Assembly: GCA_902576335.1 (NCBI GenBank)
Contig: CACGVC010000001.1
Span: forward strand, 62,001-126,000
Reading direction: 5' to 3'
DNA length: 64,000 nt
Source of the DNA: an uncultured Pelagibacteraceae bacterium
Lineage (GTDB): Bacteria; Pseudomonadota; Alphaproteobacteria; Pelagibacterales; Pelagibacteraceae
A program made the position numbers and the translations under genes. This document shows positions 8,880-18,020 of this stretch, one piece after another; positions within the stretch are counted from its first letter, which is position 1; every line of letters starts with the position of its first letter. The notes under the pieces are model-generated. The model had not been told where the DNA came from, did no database searches, and was given only the letters and a program-made list of their open reading frames with translations.

Positions 8880-9167
8880 TTATACTCCTTTAATAATTAT
8901 TCCGTTGCCTATTGAGTTCTTTAAACGGATTTGTTTTATTGGTTTATATTTCTCAGAGTTATACCATTCTAAAGCTTTTTCGTAACTTGGAAATTTAATA
9001 ACAACTGTTCTAGGATAAGTCCAAGTGCCTTCAATTATCGTAGTTTCACCAGCTTTGACAACATATTCTCCACCATACATCTTAACGATCGGTTTTACTT
9101 TTTCTATGTATTCTTTGTACTGCTCGGGTTTTTTTATTTCTATATTGAATATCGCGAACCCAGACAT
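8880..9167 (-). CDS. DUF1330 family protein
   Basis: FAIFNIEIKKPEQYKEYIEKVKPIVKMYGGEYVVKAG..., EKALEWYNSEKYKPIKQIR. Confidence 0.75.
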   Translation of the reverse strand: MSGFAIFNIEIKKPEQYKEYIEKVKPIVKMYGGEYVVKAGETTIIEGTWTYPRTVVIKFPSYEKALEWYNSEKYKPIKQIRLKNSIGNGIIIKGV

Positions 9168-9583
9168 TAAATATATATCTTATCAGATAAACCGTAAATT
9201 AAAATTGCACTCATCAATGTGAATACAAATGGTGCAATAATACCTTCGTTTGTAGTTTTCTCATTTACTCCAGTTTTATTTATTTTAATCGAATAAAAAT
9301 TACATAAAAAAATACATAAATTATTTATGAAAACTAAATTTAAGAATCCCCATGTATTTTCTAAACCACCAGGTCTTATAAAACCCACATATATAGACAT
9401 CAAAAAGACAGCAAGCATGAATGCACCAGCCATTCTAATCATTATTGCTCCACTGGGATCTATGCCAAATTTTTCCATAAAGTTTTTAGTACCAAAAATG
9501 GTTTGAAAAGCGTAAACACCAACGCCAATAAAATGAACTAAATAAATTATTAAATAAAATATCCCATTAAATTTTTCTATCAT
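9167..9583 (-). CDS. Small membrane protein of unknown function
   Basis: 138 aa with four hydrophobic segments; 1-bp overlap with next gene. Confidence 0.55.
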   Translation of the reverse strand: MIEKFNGIFYLIIYLVHFIGVGVYAFQTIFGTKNFMEKFGIDPSGAIMIRMAGAFMLAVFLMSIYVGFIRPGGLENTWGFLNLVFINNLCIFLCNFYSIKINKTGVNEKTTNEGIIAPFVFTLMSAILIYGLSDKIYI

Positions 9584-9592
9584 TTTGTCTCC

Positions 9593-9907
9593 TTAATCGT
9601 TGAATACCATTCTCATTTCGTCTTGTATTGTACCTTCTTTAAAAACACCCTTCATTTTTTTTTGAAGTTCAATAAATTTAGGATCAGCAGACATATTCTG
9701 ATCATTTTCAAAAGCTTTGTCTGTAAACTGTTCTCCAACTAAAGTTTCTCTAACTGTTCTAGGATTTCCACCAATTTGAAAAGAAAAATAAACTTCATGA
9801 TCAGGATAATGTTTTTTTCTTACTTCAGCTAAACCTTTAGAAATTTCCATGGCCTCACCAAGTTTATCATCATAAACACCGATAGTTCTTGTGTAGATTG
9901 CTTTCAT
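9593..9907 (-). CDS. Small cytoplasmic protein, probable dimeric alpha/beta-barrel
   Basis: ATG at 9907 has SD AAGGAG; listed start at 9949 overlaps the upstream gene. MKAIYTRTIGVYDDKLGEAMEISKGLAEVRKK. Confidence 0.6.
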   Translation of the reverse strand: MKAIYTRTIGVYDDKLGEAMEISKGLAEVRKKHYPDHEVYFSFQIGGNPRTVRETLVGEQFTDKAFENDQNMSADPKFIELQKKMKGVFKEGTIQDEMRMVFND

Positions 9908-9935
9908 TTTTACTCCTTTTTTAATTAGCTGAGTT

Positions 9936-10223
9936 TTAATGCCCCTCAACTAAAACTAGATGAGCTTTGGCCGCTAATTCTCTAACCGCTTTAGCAGCTT
10001 GATATTTTTCTGACTCATAGAATTTACGAGCAGCATCAATGCTTTCAAATTCAATTAATACAACAGTACCTAAATTTTCACCTTCTCTTACGTCAGGACT
10101 GGGTTCACGAACAAGAACTTTGCCACCGTGCTCTCCAATAGTTGGTCCGGACATTTGTTTAAACTTTTTCATACCTTCTTTATCGTGTTCTTTAAGATGT
10201 GCTATCAAATATCCTTTGCTCAT
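9936..10223 (-). CDS. DUF1330 family protein (second copy)
   Basis: GYLIAHLKEHDKEGMKKFKQMSGPTIGEHGGKVLVRE, DAARKFYESEKYQAAKAVR. Confidence 0.75.
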   Translation of the reverse strand: MSKGYLIAHLKEHDKEGMKKFKQMSGPTIGEHGGKVLVREPSPDVREGENLGTVVLIEFESIDAARKFYESEKYQAAKAVRELAAKAHLVLVEGH

Positions 10224-10274
10224 AATTTTCTTCTTTATTAAATTAATATAAAGATTGCTTAATAAATCTTCCTC

Positions 10275-10562
10275 TTAAGCGTTATAGTCCATTACTTGGT
10301 CAGTGCACTCAGTAAATTTATGAGGTTCAAAGAAGTCGTTCATTTGACCTAATTGATTATTAATATCTGCCTCACTATTAGCTTTCCACCAGCAAAACAT
10401 TTGCATTGTATCACCAGGTGTATTCCAGGTCATTTGACATGCAGCTTTATCACTGGTCATTGATTTAATAATATCCTCCATTTTCATTGAGGCTACTGTT
10501 TCGCTAAATTTATCTTTCATTTCTTTAGATTTGAAAGTGTGAGTTACCATATAGTTTTTCAT
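10275..10562 (-). CDS. Small protein of unknown function
   Basis: 95 aa; SD AAGGAG; MKNYMVTHTFKSKEMKDKFSETV. Confidence 0.55.
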   Translation of the reverse strand: MKNYMVTHTFKSKEMKDKFSETVASMKMEDIIKSMTSDKAACQMTWNTPGDTMQMFCWWKANSEADINNQLGQMNDFFEPHKFTECTDQVMDYNA

Positions 10563-10577
10563 TTTTCTCCTTTGTGT

Positions 10578-10784
10578 TTAGCTTTTAAATAAAGCAAGAG
10601 CTTCATTCAAAAGTTTTTCAGACTTAGCATGATCACCATTATTATGGGCATCCATACCTTGATCTTTAAGTTCTTGAGCTTTTTTAATCTTTTCATCAAT
10701 ATTTTTAGCTAACATCGGACATGAACCTGCATATGCTGAGCTAACAAATAAGACCAAACAAAGCGTTAACATTATTTTTTTCAT
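10578..10784 (-). CDS. Small secreted protein, helical (TPR-like)
   Basis: Signal peptide MKKIMLTLCLVLFVSSAYA; DAHNNGDHAKSEKLLNEALALFKS. Confidence 0.55.
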   Translation of the reverse strand: MKKIMLTLCLVLFVSSAYAGSCPMLAKNIDEKIKKAQELKDQGMDAHNNGDHAKSEKLLNEALALFKS

Positions 10785-10793
10785 TTTTTCTCC

Positions 10794-11084
10794 TTATAAA
10801 TTTACTTCAGATAGTTCATATAATTTAGCGCTCTCTACACATTCTGCGTAAATAGCCTTCGCGGTAGGATTATTCCCAGTTACAAATTCTTTCATTCCAG
10901 CTTCATTATGAACATTCACTTTAAATAACATCCCACTTTTATCTGGAATCATGGCTCCAACAGTTTTTTCTGGATAGGCAACACTTTTTCTAACACCCAT
11001 CCCTTCATCTGATTGCATCCATCCCATGAAAGTTTCTAATTTACCCTCTTTAAGTTTAAGGAATACTAACATTTCTTTTTCCAT
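10794..11084 (-). CDS. Small protein of unknown function, possible dimeric alpha/beta-barrel
   Basis: 96 aa; SD AAGGAG; MEKEMLVFLKLKEGKLETFMGWMQS. Confidence 0.55.
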   Translation of the reverse strand: MEKEMLVFLKLKEGKLETFMGWMQSDEGMGVRKSVAYPEKTVGAMIPDKSGMLFKVNVHNEAGMKEFVTGNNPTAKAIYAECVESAKLYELSEVNL

Positions 11085-11100
11085 TTTTTCTCCTTTTAAA

Positions 11101-11472
11101 TTAATACAAAGTCTGAACTACTTTTTTAACTCTTTCAGCTCCATTCGGAACTAAAGCTTCAACAAATGTATGACATTTTTCAGTTTTAGCTTTGTCGTAT
11201 TTTGAACCGTAATGTTTATCTACAGCTTTATTTACTCCTTCATCCCATTCTTTTTCTGGAATACCAATTTCAAGAGCATACATTTTTAAAACTTTTACTG
11301 TTGAAATAGATTTTTCTTTCATGCCATATTCAAATTTTTCACCAGATGGTAAAAAGTAATTTGCCATATAAATTCCAACACAATCCCAAGCTTTAGATTT
11401 ATCTTCATTACTCATATCTGCGTAAGCAGAAGTAAAAGCAAAAAAAGACAAGATTAAAATTATTTTCTTCAT
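11101..11472 (-). CDS. Secreted protein of unknown function
   Basis: Signal peptide MKKIILILSFFAFTSAYA; 123 aa. Confidence 0.6.
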   Translation of the reverse strand: MKKIILILSFFAFTSAYADMSNEDKSKAWDCVGIYMANYFLPSGEKFEYGMKEKSISTVKVLKMYALEIGIPEKEWDEGVNKAVDKHYGSKYDKAKTEKCHTFVEALVPNGAERVKKVVQTLY

Positions 11473-11504
11473 AGAACCTCAAAGTTAATTATTTTAACTT
11501 AAAA

Positions 11505-11524
11505 ATGTAACTGTTTTGTTACAT
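11505..11524 (-). terminator. Weak cysK terminator or operator palindrome
   Basis: ATGTAAC-(6 nt)-GTTACAT with minus-strand TTTT after it, between cysK and the next operon. Confidence 0.4.
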
Positions 11525-11539
11525 GCCTGATATGCGATA

Positions 11540-12541
11540 TTATAACCAGCTAGGTACAGGTAAGTTTTTTTCCTTTAAAAATGATTTATTAAACATCTTA
11601 GAGTTGTATTTATCTGATTTATCACAAAGAATAGTTACGATTGTTTTTCCTGGCCCAAGTTCTTTTCCAAGTCTAATTGCACCAGCGATATTTATTCCAC
11701 AACTTGTTCCTAAACTTAGCCCTTCATTTTGAATTAGGTCATAAAGTATGGGCAATGCTTCGTGATCGTCAATGGAATATGCATCATCAATTTTTGCGTT
11801 CTCAAAATTTTTTGTTATTCTACTTGAGCCAATCCCTTCAGTAATTGATCCACCTTCAGATTTTAATTCACCGTTTTTAATATAATTATAAAGTGCTGAT
11901 CCTTTAGGATCGGAAAGATAAATTTTAACATTTTTATTCTTTTCTTTTAAAGCATTACTTACACCAGAAATTGTACCACCTGTTCCAGATGAACAAACAA
12001 AACCATCAACTTTACCTTCAGTTTGTTCCCAAATTTCCTTTCCTGTTCCTTCATAATGTCCTTTAGCATTAGCAACATTATCGAATTGATTGGCCCAGAC
12101 AACACCATTATTATTAGTTGGTCTTAACTCATCTGCTAGACGTCCAGCAATCTTAACAAAATTATTTTCGTCTTTATATGGCTTTGCAGGGACTAATCTT
12201 AATTCTGCCCCTAGATTTTTTATTGTATCTTTTTTTTCTTGAGTTTGATTATCATTCATTACAATTATTGTTTTATAACCAAGTGAATTCCCTATCAAAC
12301 CTAATCCAATTCCGGTATTACCCGCAGTACCTTCAACAACAATACCACCTTTAGAAATTAATTTTTTTTCTTGTGCGTCTTTAAGTAATGAGAGCGCAGC
12401 TCTATCTTTGACAGACCCGCCAGGATTCATAAATTCTGCTTTACCATAAATGTTACATCCTGTTAATTCAGAGGCAGCTTTAAGTTTGATTAATGGAGTA
12501 TTACCAATTGAATCAATAAATGTATTTCTAATATGAACCAT
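11540..12541 (-). CDS. cysK: Cysteine synthase A
   Basis: IGNTPLIKL, NPGGSVKDRAAL, EGTAGNTGIGLG, SSGTGGTISGVS. Confidence 0.85.
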   Translation of the reverse strand: MVHIRNTFIDSIGNTPLIKLKAASELTGCNIYGKAEFMNPGGSVKDRAALSLLKDAQEKKLISKGGIVVEGTAGNTGIGLGLIGNSLGYKTIIVMNDNQTQEKKDTIKNLGAELRLVPAKPYKDENNFVKIAGRLADELRPTNNNGVVWANQFDNVANAKGHYEGTGKEIWEQTEGKVDGFVCSSGTGGTISGVSNALKEKNKNVKIYLSDPKGSALYNYIKNGELKSEGGSITEGIGSSRITKNFENAKIDDAYSIDDHEALPILYDLIQNEGLSLGTSCGINIAGAIRLGKELGPGKTIVTILCDKSDKYNSKMFNKSFLKEKNLPVPSWL

Positions 12542-13110
12542 TAATCTTCTTTATTATCAGTAACAGCGTAAGGCTTAAATCCTCGTGTAGCATCCCCAAT
12601 TTTTTTTGCAGGATTACCAGCCATTATAGATTTTTCTGGAACATCTTTGGTTACAACTGCGTTAGCACCAATCAAAGAATTTTTTCCAATAACAACAGGT
12701 CCTAGGATTTGAGCACCTGAACCTACCACTACATTTTCTTCTAAGGTAGGATGCCTTTTTGAATTCCTTTGTTCATTTGTATTAATGCTTGGAGATGTCC
12801 CTCCAAGAGTAACATTATGATAGATTGTTACGTTATCGCTTATTTCAGATGTTTCGCCAATGACTACACCCATACCATGATCAATAAATAAATTTTTTCC
12901 AATTTTTGCCTTTGGATGAATTTCAATTCCTGTGAAAAATCTTGATAATTGTGAAATAATTCTTGCTACTAAATCAAACTTTGCAATTGCAAAAAAATTT
13001 GCAATTCTGTGAAAAAATATCGCCTTTACTCCTGGATAAGTTAATATTAAACTTAATTTAGATTTTGCCGCAGGGTCACGGTCGATTATAGATTGTAAAA
13101 ATTCATTCAT
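12541..13110 (-). CDS. cysE: Serine O-acetyltransferase
   Basis: Left-handed beta-helix; [30 protein letters not shown]; overlaps cysK. Confidence 0.85.
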   Translation of the reverse strand: MNEFLQSIIDRDPAAKSKLSLILTYPGVKAIFFHRIANFFAIAKFDLVARIISQLSRFFTGIEIHPKAKIGKNLFIDHGMGVVIGETSEISDNVTIYHNVTLGGTSPSINTNEQRNSKRHPTLEENVVVGSGAQILGPVVIGKNSLIGANAVVTKDVPEKSIMAGNPAKKIGDATRGFKPYAVTDNKED

Positions 13111-13177
13111 GTTGTATTTATCGTGTCTGTAGATTTAGTTTATATAGTTATTTTAAAAGATATTTAAAGGATTTATT

Positions 13178-13588
13178 ATGTACAAAAATACTAATTGTTT
13201 TCATTTAGCTATACCATGTGGTGATTTAGAAACTGCTAAAAAATTTTATAGTGAAACTCTTGGATGTAGCTTAAGTAATTCTGAAAAAGAATGGGCTGAT
13301 GTAGATTTTTGGGGAAATGAATTAACCCTTCATGCTAGTGATCACAAACTTAGCAATGAAAGACACGATGTTGATATGGGTAATGTCTCAGTTCCTCACT
13401 TCGGTGTTCATTTATCAAGAAAAGATTTTGATGCTTTGAAACAAAGATTAAAAGATAAAGGGGCAAAATACTATGATGAGCCTTATCTTAGATTTAAAGG
13501 CACAAAGTACGAGCAAGAAACATTTTTTGTTAAAGATCCAAACGAAAATATTTTGGAAATAAAAACATTAACAGCAAATCCTGAATAA
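13178..13588 (+). CDS. VOC family (glyoxalase-like) protein
   Basis: FHLAIPCGDLETAKKFYSETLGC, FFVKDPNENILEIKT. Confidence 0.8.
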   Translation: MYKNTNCFHLAIPCGDLETAKKFYSETLGCSLSNSEKEWADVDFWGNELTLHASDHKLSNERHDVDMGNVSVPHFGVHLSRKDFDALKQRLKDKGAKYYDEPYLRFKGTKYEQETFFVKDPNENILEIKTLTANPE

Positions 13589-13616
13589 TCTTAATCATAT
13601 TACACCAAGGTGTGAA

Positions 13617-14078
13617 ATGACTTACAGAAGAAATTTATTAAAAATTATTGGTTTATCTTTTGTGTCATTGATTCTGTATCCATATAAGTTGGTACTTTCA
13701 GAGACAAAAAAAATAATAAATCAGAACCTTACCAGTAAACAAAAAGAAATTATGTTTAATGAGGGCACTGAAAGACCATTTACCAGCGAACTTCTACAAG
13801 AGAAAAGAAAAGGCTTTTATCATTGTGCGAATTGTGGAAACAAATTATTTTCCTCAGAGGCTAAATTCGATAGCGGCACTGGTTGGCCGTCATTTAGTGA
13901 AGCTTTACCAGGGGCTTTTAAAACAAAAGTGGATTATTCATTTGGTATGAAAAGGATCGAGTATCATTGTGCAAAGTGTGGGGTCCATCATGGACACGTT
14001 TTTGACGATGGCCCAAGCTCAACCGGTAAAAGATTTTGTAATAATGGGTTGTGTTTACTATTTATCCCTGCAACTTGA
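13617..14078 (+). CDS. msrB: Peptide-methionine (R)-S-oxide reductase, exported
   Basis: FDSGTGWPSF, CxxC pairs (HCANCGN, HCAKCGV), GKRFCNNGLCL; N-terminal hydrophobic leader after RR. Confidence 0.85.
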   Translation: MTYRRNLLKIIGLSFVSLILYPYKLVLSETKKIINQNLTSKQKEIMFNEGTERPFTSELLQEKRKGFYHCANCGNKLFSSEAKFDSGTGWPSFSEALPGAFKTKVDYSFGMKRIEYHCAKCGVHHGHVFDDGPSSTGKRFCNNGLCLLFIPAT

Positions 14079-14137
14079 TAATCATTTTTATTTTCTAAAG
14101 ATTTAAAGTAAGTTCAGAACATTCAAATATCTATATT

Positions 14138-14746
14138 ATGGAATTTGCCTTATTAGGTTTTTTTACAGGGTTAAGTCTTATATTAGCTATTGGTGCTCAA
14201 AATGTTTTTGTCATAGAACAAGGTCTAAAAAAACAACATATCTTTTTAGTTTGTTTTATTTGTTCTATATCTGATTTTATTTTAATATTTTTAGGAATAT
14301 TTCTTTTTCATTATTTTACGCAATATTTTACTGCAACTGTAGAGTTAATCTTTAACATTTTGTTAATTATTTTTTTAATTCATTTTATATATTCAAAACT
14401 AAAATCCTTAAATTCAATAGTAAGTTTTAATGATAGAGTTCCTGAAATCTCAAAATTAAATGTTTTTATAAAAACACTTGGTTTTACTTATTTAAATCCA
14501 CATGTTTACTCTGATACTGTATTTTTTTTAGGAAATTTTTCTAAAAGTTTTATTTTAAAACAAAAAATATTATTCGGAGCTGGAGCTTCAATAGCATCCT
14601 TGCTATTCTTTTTTACTATTGGTTATTTATCTAAATATTTATCTCAATATGCTCAGAGTTTAAAAGTGTGGAAAACAATAAATATTTTTATTATTAGTTT
14701 TATGAGTCTACTTACAATTTTTGTTATAATGGAAACTATTAATTAG
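14138..14746 (+). CDS. LysE/ArgO family amino acid exporter
   Basis: GLSLILAIGAQNVFVIEQGL, LNPHVYSDTV. Confidence 0.8.
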   Translation: MEFALLGFFTGLSLILAIGAQNVFVIEQGLKKQHIFLVCFICSISDFILIFLGIFLFHYFTQYFTATVELIFNILLIIFLIHFIYSKLKSLNSIVSFNDRVPEISKLNVFIKTLGFTYLNPHVYSDTVFFLGNFSKSFILKQKILFGAGASIASLLFFFTIGYLSKYLSQYAQSLKVWKTINIFIISFMSLLTIFVIMETIN

Positions 14747-16025
14747 AATATCCATATTTTTTTAATCTTACATCACCAGTTCTTGCATGAGCTTCCATTC
14801 CCTCATATCTTGATATTCTTGCTGCAGCAGCTCCAACTAATTCAGTAGATTCTTTTGTCATTCTTTGAAAACTTAAAGTTTTAATAAATTTACCAACAAA
14901 TAAACCACCAGTATATTTACCAGCTCCTTTAGTTGGTAAAATATGATTTGTACCTGAACATTTATCTCCATAGGCAACTGTAGTTTCTTCCCCTACAAAT
15001 AACGATCCATAATTTGTTAATCGTTCATAAAACCATTTTAAATTTTCTGTTTGAACTTCTAAATGTTCTGGAGCGTATTCATCGCTAATCTTAACAATTT
15101 CTTCATCAGTATCGCAAAGAATTACTTCACCATAATCTCTCCAAGCTGCTTCTGCACTCTTTCTAGGAACTTCGGGTAATTCTGAAATTAATTCTGGAAC
15201 TCTTTTTAACACTTTCTCAGCTAAGTCTTTACTTGTTGTGTATAACCAACATGGAGAATTATAGCCATGTTCTGCCTGACCTACTAAGTCTACAGCAACT
15301 ATCTCTGGATCAGCTTTTGCATCAGCAATTATTCCAATTTCAGTTGGACCCGCAAATAAATCTATTCCCACTTTGCCATATAAAATTCTTTTCGCTTCAG
15401 CTACAAACTGGTTTCCCGGACCAACAATGATGTCTGCTGGAGGGTTTTTAAATAATCCATTAGTCATCGCAGCAATCGCTGGAACACCACCTAAGTTCAA
15501 TATTACATCTGCTCCACAGAGATCAGCAGTGTAGACAATAGCAGGGTGAGCACCAACATTTTCTTTTGGAGGGCTACATGCAATTATATTTTTAACACCG
15601 GCAACTTTAGCTGTAGTAACACTCATAACAGCAGAAGCGATATGAGCATATCTTCCACCTGGTATGTAACAACCAGCAGTATTAACTGGGACTAATTTTT
15701 GACCTGCATACAAACCATCAGACAATTCAACCTCAAAGTCTTGTCCATAATTTTTAAGTTGAGCTTCAGCAAATTTTCTTACTCGATCAAAAGAAAATTG
15801 GATATCATCTATAGTTTTTTGATCTAAAGTTTTTTTAATTTCTTCAATTCTTTCTTTTGAAACAATTATTTCCCCATCGTACTTGTCAAACTTTTTTGTT
15901 AAATCAATGCAACCTTGTTCTTTTGTAGTTTCAATGTCTTTTAATAAATTTTGAACTATTCCTGTTGTCTTATTGTCATCTGTTGATGAAGTTTTTGGAG
16001 ATTTTTTTAGATACGTAATAGCCAT
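14739..16025 (-). CDS. Histidinol dehydrogenase family; probable HpsN-like sulfopropanediol dehydrogenase
   Basis: HisD fold (GPGNQFVAEAKR, DLFAGPTEIGIIAD, GQAEHGYNSP) with C-terminus EGMEAHARTGDVRLKKYG; sits at the end of a tau-type operon. Confidence 0.7.
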   Translation of the reverse strand: MAITYLKKSPKTSSTDDNKTTGIVQNLLKDIETTKEQGCIDLTKKFDKYDGEIIVSKERIEEIKKTLDQKTIDDIQFSFDRVRKFAEAQLKNYGQDFEVELSDGLYAGQKLVPVNTAGCYIPGGRYAHIASAVMSVTTAKVAGVKNIIACSPPKENVGAHPAIVYTADLCGADVILNLGGVPAIAAMTNGLFKNPPADIIVGPGNQFVAEAKRILYGKVGIDLFAGPTEIGIIADAKADPEIVAVDLVGQAEHGYNSPCWLYTTSKDLAEKVLKRVPELISELPEVPRKSAEAAWRDYGEVILCDTDEEIVKISDEYAPEHLEVQTENLKWFYERLTNYGSLFVGEETTVAYGDKCSGTNHILPTKGAGKYTGGLFVGKFIKTLSFQRMTKESTELVGAAAARISRYEGMEAHARTGDVRLKKYGYSN

Positions 16026-16086
16026 ATTATTTGTTTACTATAGTTGAATTATTTAAGACAATTTCAATTTTATTGCAATCAAACAA

Positions 16087-16998
16087 TTAATCTAAAGCAA
16101 CGACGGCAGCAGCAATAGATGCTAATCTTGCGGGAGCATCATCAGAACGACTGGTTATTACTACTGGAACTTTACCTCCAACAACTACACCTGCCGCACA
16201 CGCTCCACAAAAGTATATTAGCATTTTTACTAATCCATTTCCCGTTTCAACACTTGGAACCAGTAATACATCAGCCATACCAGCTACACTATTTTGTATT
16301 CCTTTAATAGCAGCAGATTTTTTTGAGATACTATTATCAAATGCTAGCGGACCGAAAACATCGGCATTTAAATTTTCTTTTTTAGCTAATTTAGTTAATT
16401 CTTCAGCCTCTTTCGAACTTGGAACACTATCTAAAACTTCTTCAGTAGCAGATAATATTGCGACCTTAGGTTTTTCAATACCAATTCTATTGGAAAAATT
16501 TATAACATTTTTAAGAATATGTAATTTTGTTTTTACATTAGGTAAAACATTCAATGCTCCATCAGTAATTATTAAAGGTTTATCCTCTTTTCCTAAAGTC
16601 ATATGCCAAATATGACTTAATCTGGTTTTTCCAAGTAAACCATATTCTCTTTTCAAAACTTCTTTCATTAGAATGTCAGTATGAATATGGCCTTTAACAA
16701 TAATTTTGATCTTTTGTTCGTTTGCAAGTTTTGCAGCAATGATGGCTGTATTGTTTTCAATAGGTTCATGAATTATCTCATAATTTGAGATATCCCATTT
16801 TAAATCTTGTGCACACTTATTTATTTCTTTTTCATCACCTATAAAAATTGGCTCAATTAGATTTTCTCTAACAGCATCTTGCACCGACTGCATAGGAAGA
16901 GGTTTTCCTGCATTAACAATCCCTGCTTTAACACCTTTCTTTTTATGAGCAACGTTGAGCAAGTTATCAGGACAAATAATTTCTTTTTTGGACAGCAT
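16087..16998 (-). CDS. Phosphate acetyl/butyryltransferase family protein
   Basis: PTA/PTB fold: TDGALNVLPNVKTKLHILKN, FGPLAFDNSISKKSA, ADVLLVPSVETGNGLVKML. Confidence 0.75.
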   Translation of the reverse strand: MLSKKEIICPDNLLNVAHKKKGVKAGIVNAGKPLPMQSVQDAVRENLIEPIFIGDEKEINKCAQDLKWDISNYEIIHEPIENNTAIIAAKLANEQKIKIIVKGHIHTDILMKEVLKREYGLLGKTRLSHIWHMTLGKEDKPLIITDGALNVLPNVKTKLHILKNVINFSNRIGIEKPKVAILSATEEVLDSVPSSKEAEELTKLAKKENLNADVFGPLAFDNSISKKSAAIKGIQNSVAGMADVLLVPSVETGNGLVKMLIYFCGACAAGVVVGGKVPVVITSRSDDAPARLASIAAAVVALD

Positions 16999-17000
16999 GA

Positions 17001-18020
17001 CTATTTTTTTAAATCTACTAAATCTTTTTTGATAATTTTTGACAATTTGATTTCTTTTTTTACGTTCATTCTAAACCTTTTATCTTTATTTTGACCAGGA
17101 TACATTATTTCTTTCACTCCTTTTATTTTAGGCAATCTTTTAATCGTTTTAATATTATTCTTAATTCTTGAGGCATAATTTTTGACAAATAAGTTTGTTT
17201 TAAATGTGATAAACAAATGTCCAATATTTTGTGGACCTGAAAAATCATCAAAAGGATCCTTAACCTTACCTGCATGATTTCCACCAGTTAAAACACCACT
17301 AAGAATATCTACCATCCACGCTAAACCCGAACCCCTAAAACCTGCAATAGGTAATTGAACTCCGTAAAGAGCCTTTTTTGCATTCGTTGTAGGTTTACCA
17401 AATTTATCTAATGCAACACCTTTTGGTATTTTTTGATTATTTCTAGCTGCAAATCTAATTTTTCCTCTATTAATTTTTGCAATAGCTGTGTCTAATATAA
17501 AAGGTACCTTTGCTCCAGTTGGAGAACCAAAACATATGGGATTAGTTCCAAACAAACTTTTTTTTGCACCATAAGGAGCGATTGCTGGTGGAGCATTAGT
17601 ATAAATCATAGTGATTAAATTTTTTTTGACTGCTTGCTCAGCGTAATAACCAGACAATCCATAGTGACCACTATTTTTTACCGCCACTAAACCGATACCT
17701 GTTTTTTTGGCACATTCGATTGCTTTTCTAATCGCAAGATCAGCTGCAACGAAGCCAATACTATTATCAGCATCAATGTGAGCTATCGATTGAGATATTT
17801 TTTTAACTTTTATTCTAGGTTTTGGATTAATAACTTTTTTAGATATTCTTTCACAATACATTCTTAATCTAGAAAGACCATGACCATAAGCACCGACTAA
17901 CTCGGCATTAATCAAAGCATTAGCTGAAATAACAGCATGTGGATTACTTAATCCGTGATTTTTAAAAATTTTAATGACTTCTTTTTTAAGATTTTCTGTT
18001 TTCAAATTAGCCTTTTCCAC
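17001..18020 (-). CDS. Ldh family (malate/lactate/sulfolactate) dehydrogenase
   Basis: NALINAELVGAYGHGLSRL, GIGLVAVKNSGHYGLSGYYAEQA, YTNAPPAIAPYGAKKSLFGTNPI. Confidence 0.8.
   Translation of the reverse strand: MEKANLKTENLKKEVIKIFKNHGLSNPHAVISANALINAELVGAYGHGLSRLRMYCERISKKVINPKPRIKVKKISQSIAHIDADNSIGFVAADLAIRKAIECAKKTGIGLVAVKNSGHYGLSGYYAEQAVKKNLITMIYTNAPPAIAPYGAKKSLFGTNPICFGSPTGAKVPFILDTAIAKINRGKIRFAARNNQKIPKGVALDKFGKPTTNAKKALYGVQLPIAGFRGSGLAWMVDILSGVLTGGNHAGKVKDPFDDFSGPQNIGHLFITFKTNLFVKNYASRIKNNIKTIKRLPKIKGVKEIMYPGQNKDKRFRMNVKKEIKLSKIIKKDLVDLKK

Noticed and set aside
9025-9222. Plus-strand ORFs across the DUF1330 operon (also 10039..10251)
   Set aside because: Fully antisense to well-supported DUF1330 genes.
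11523-11732. Plus-strand ORF overlapping the cysK 3' end
   Set aside because: Antisense to conserved cysteine synthase sequence.
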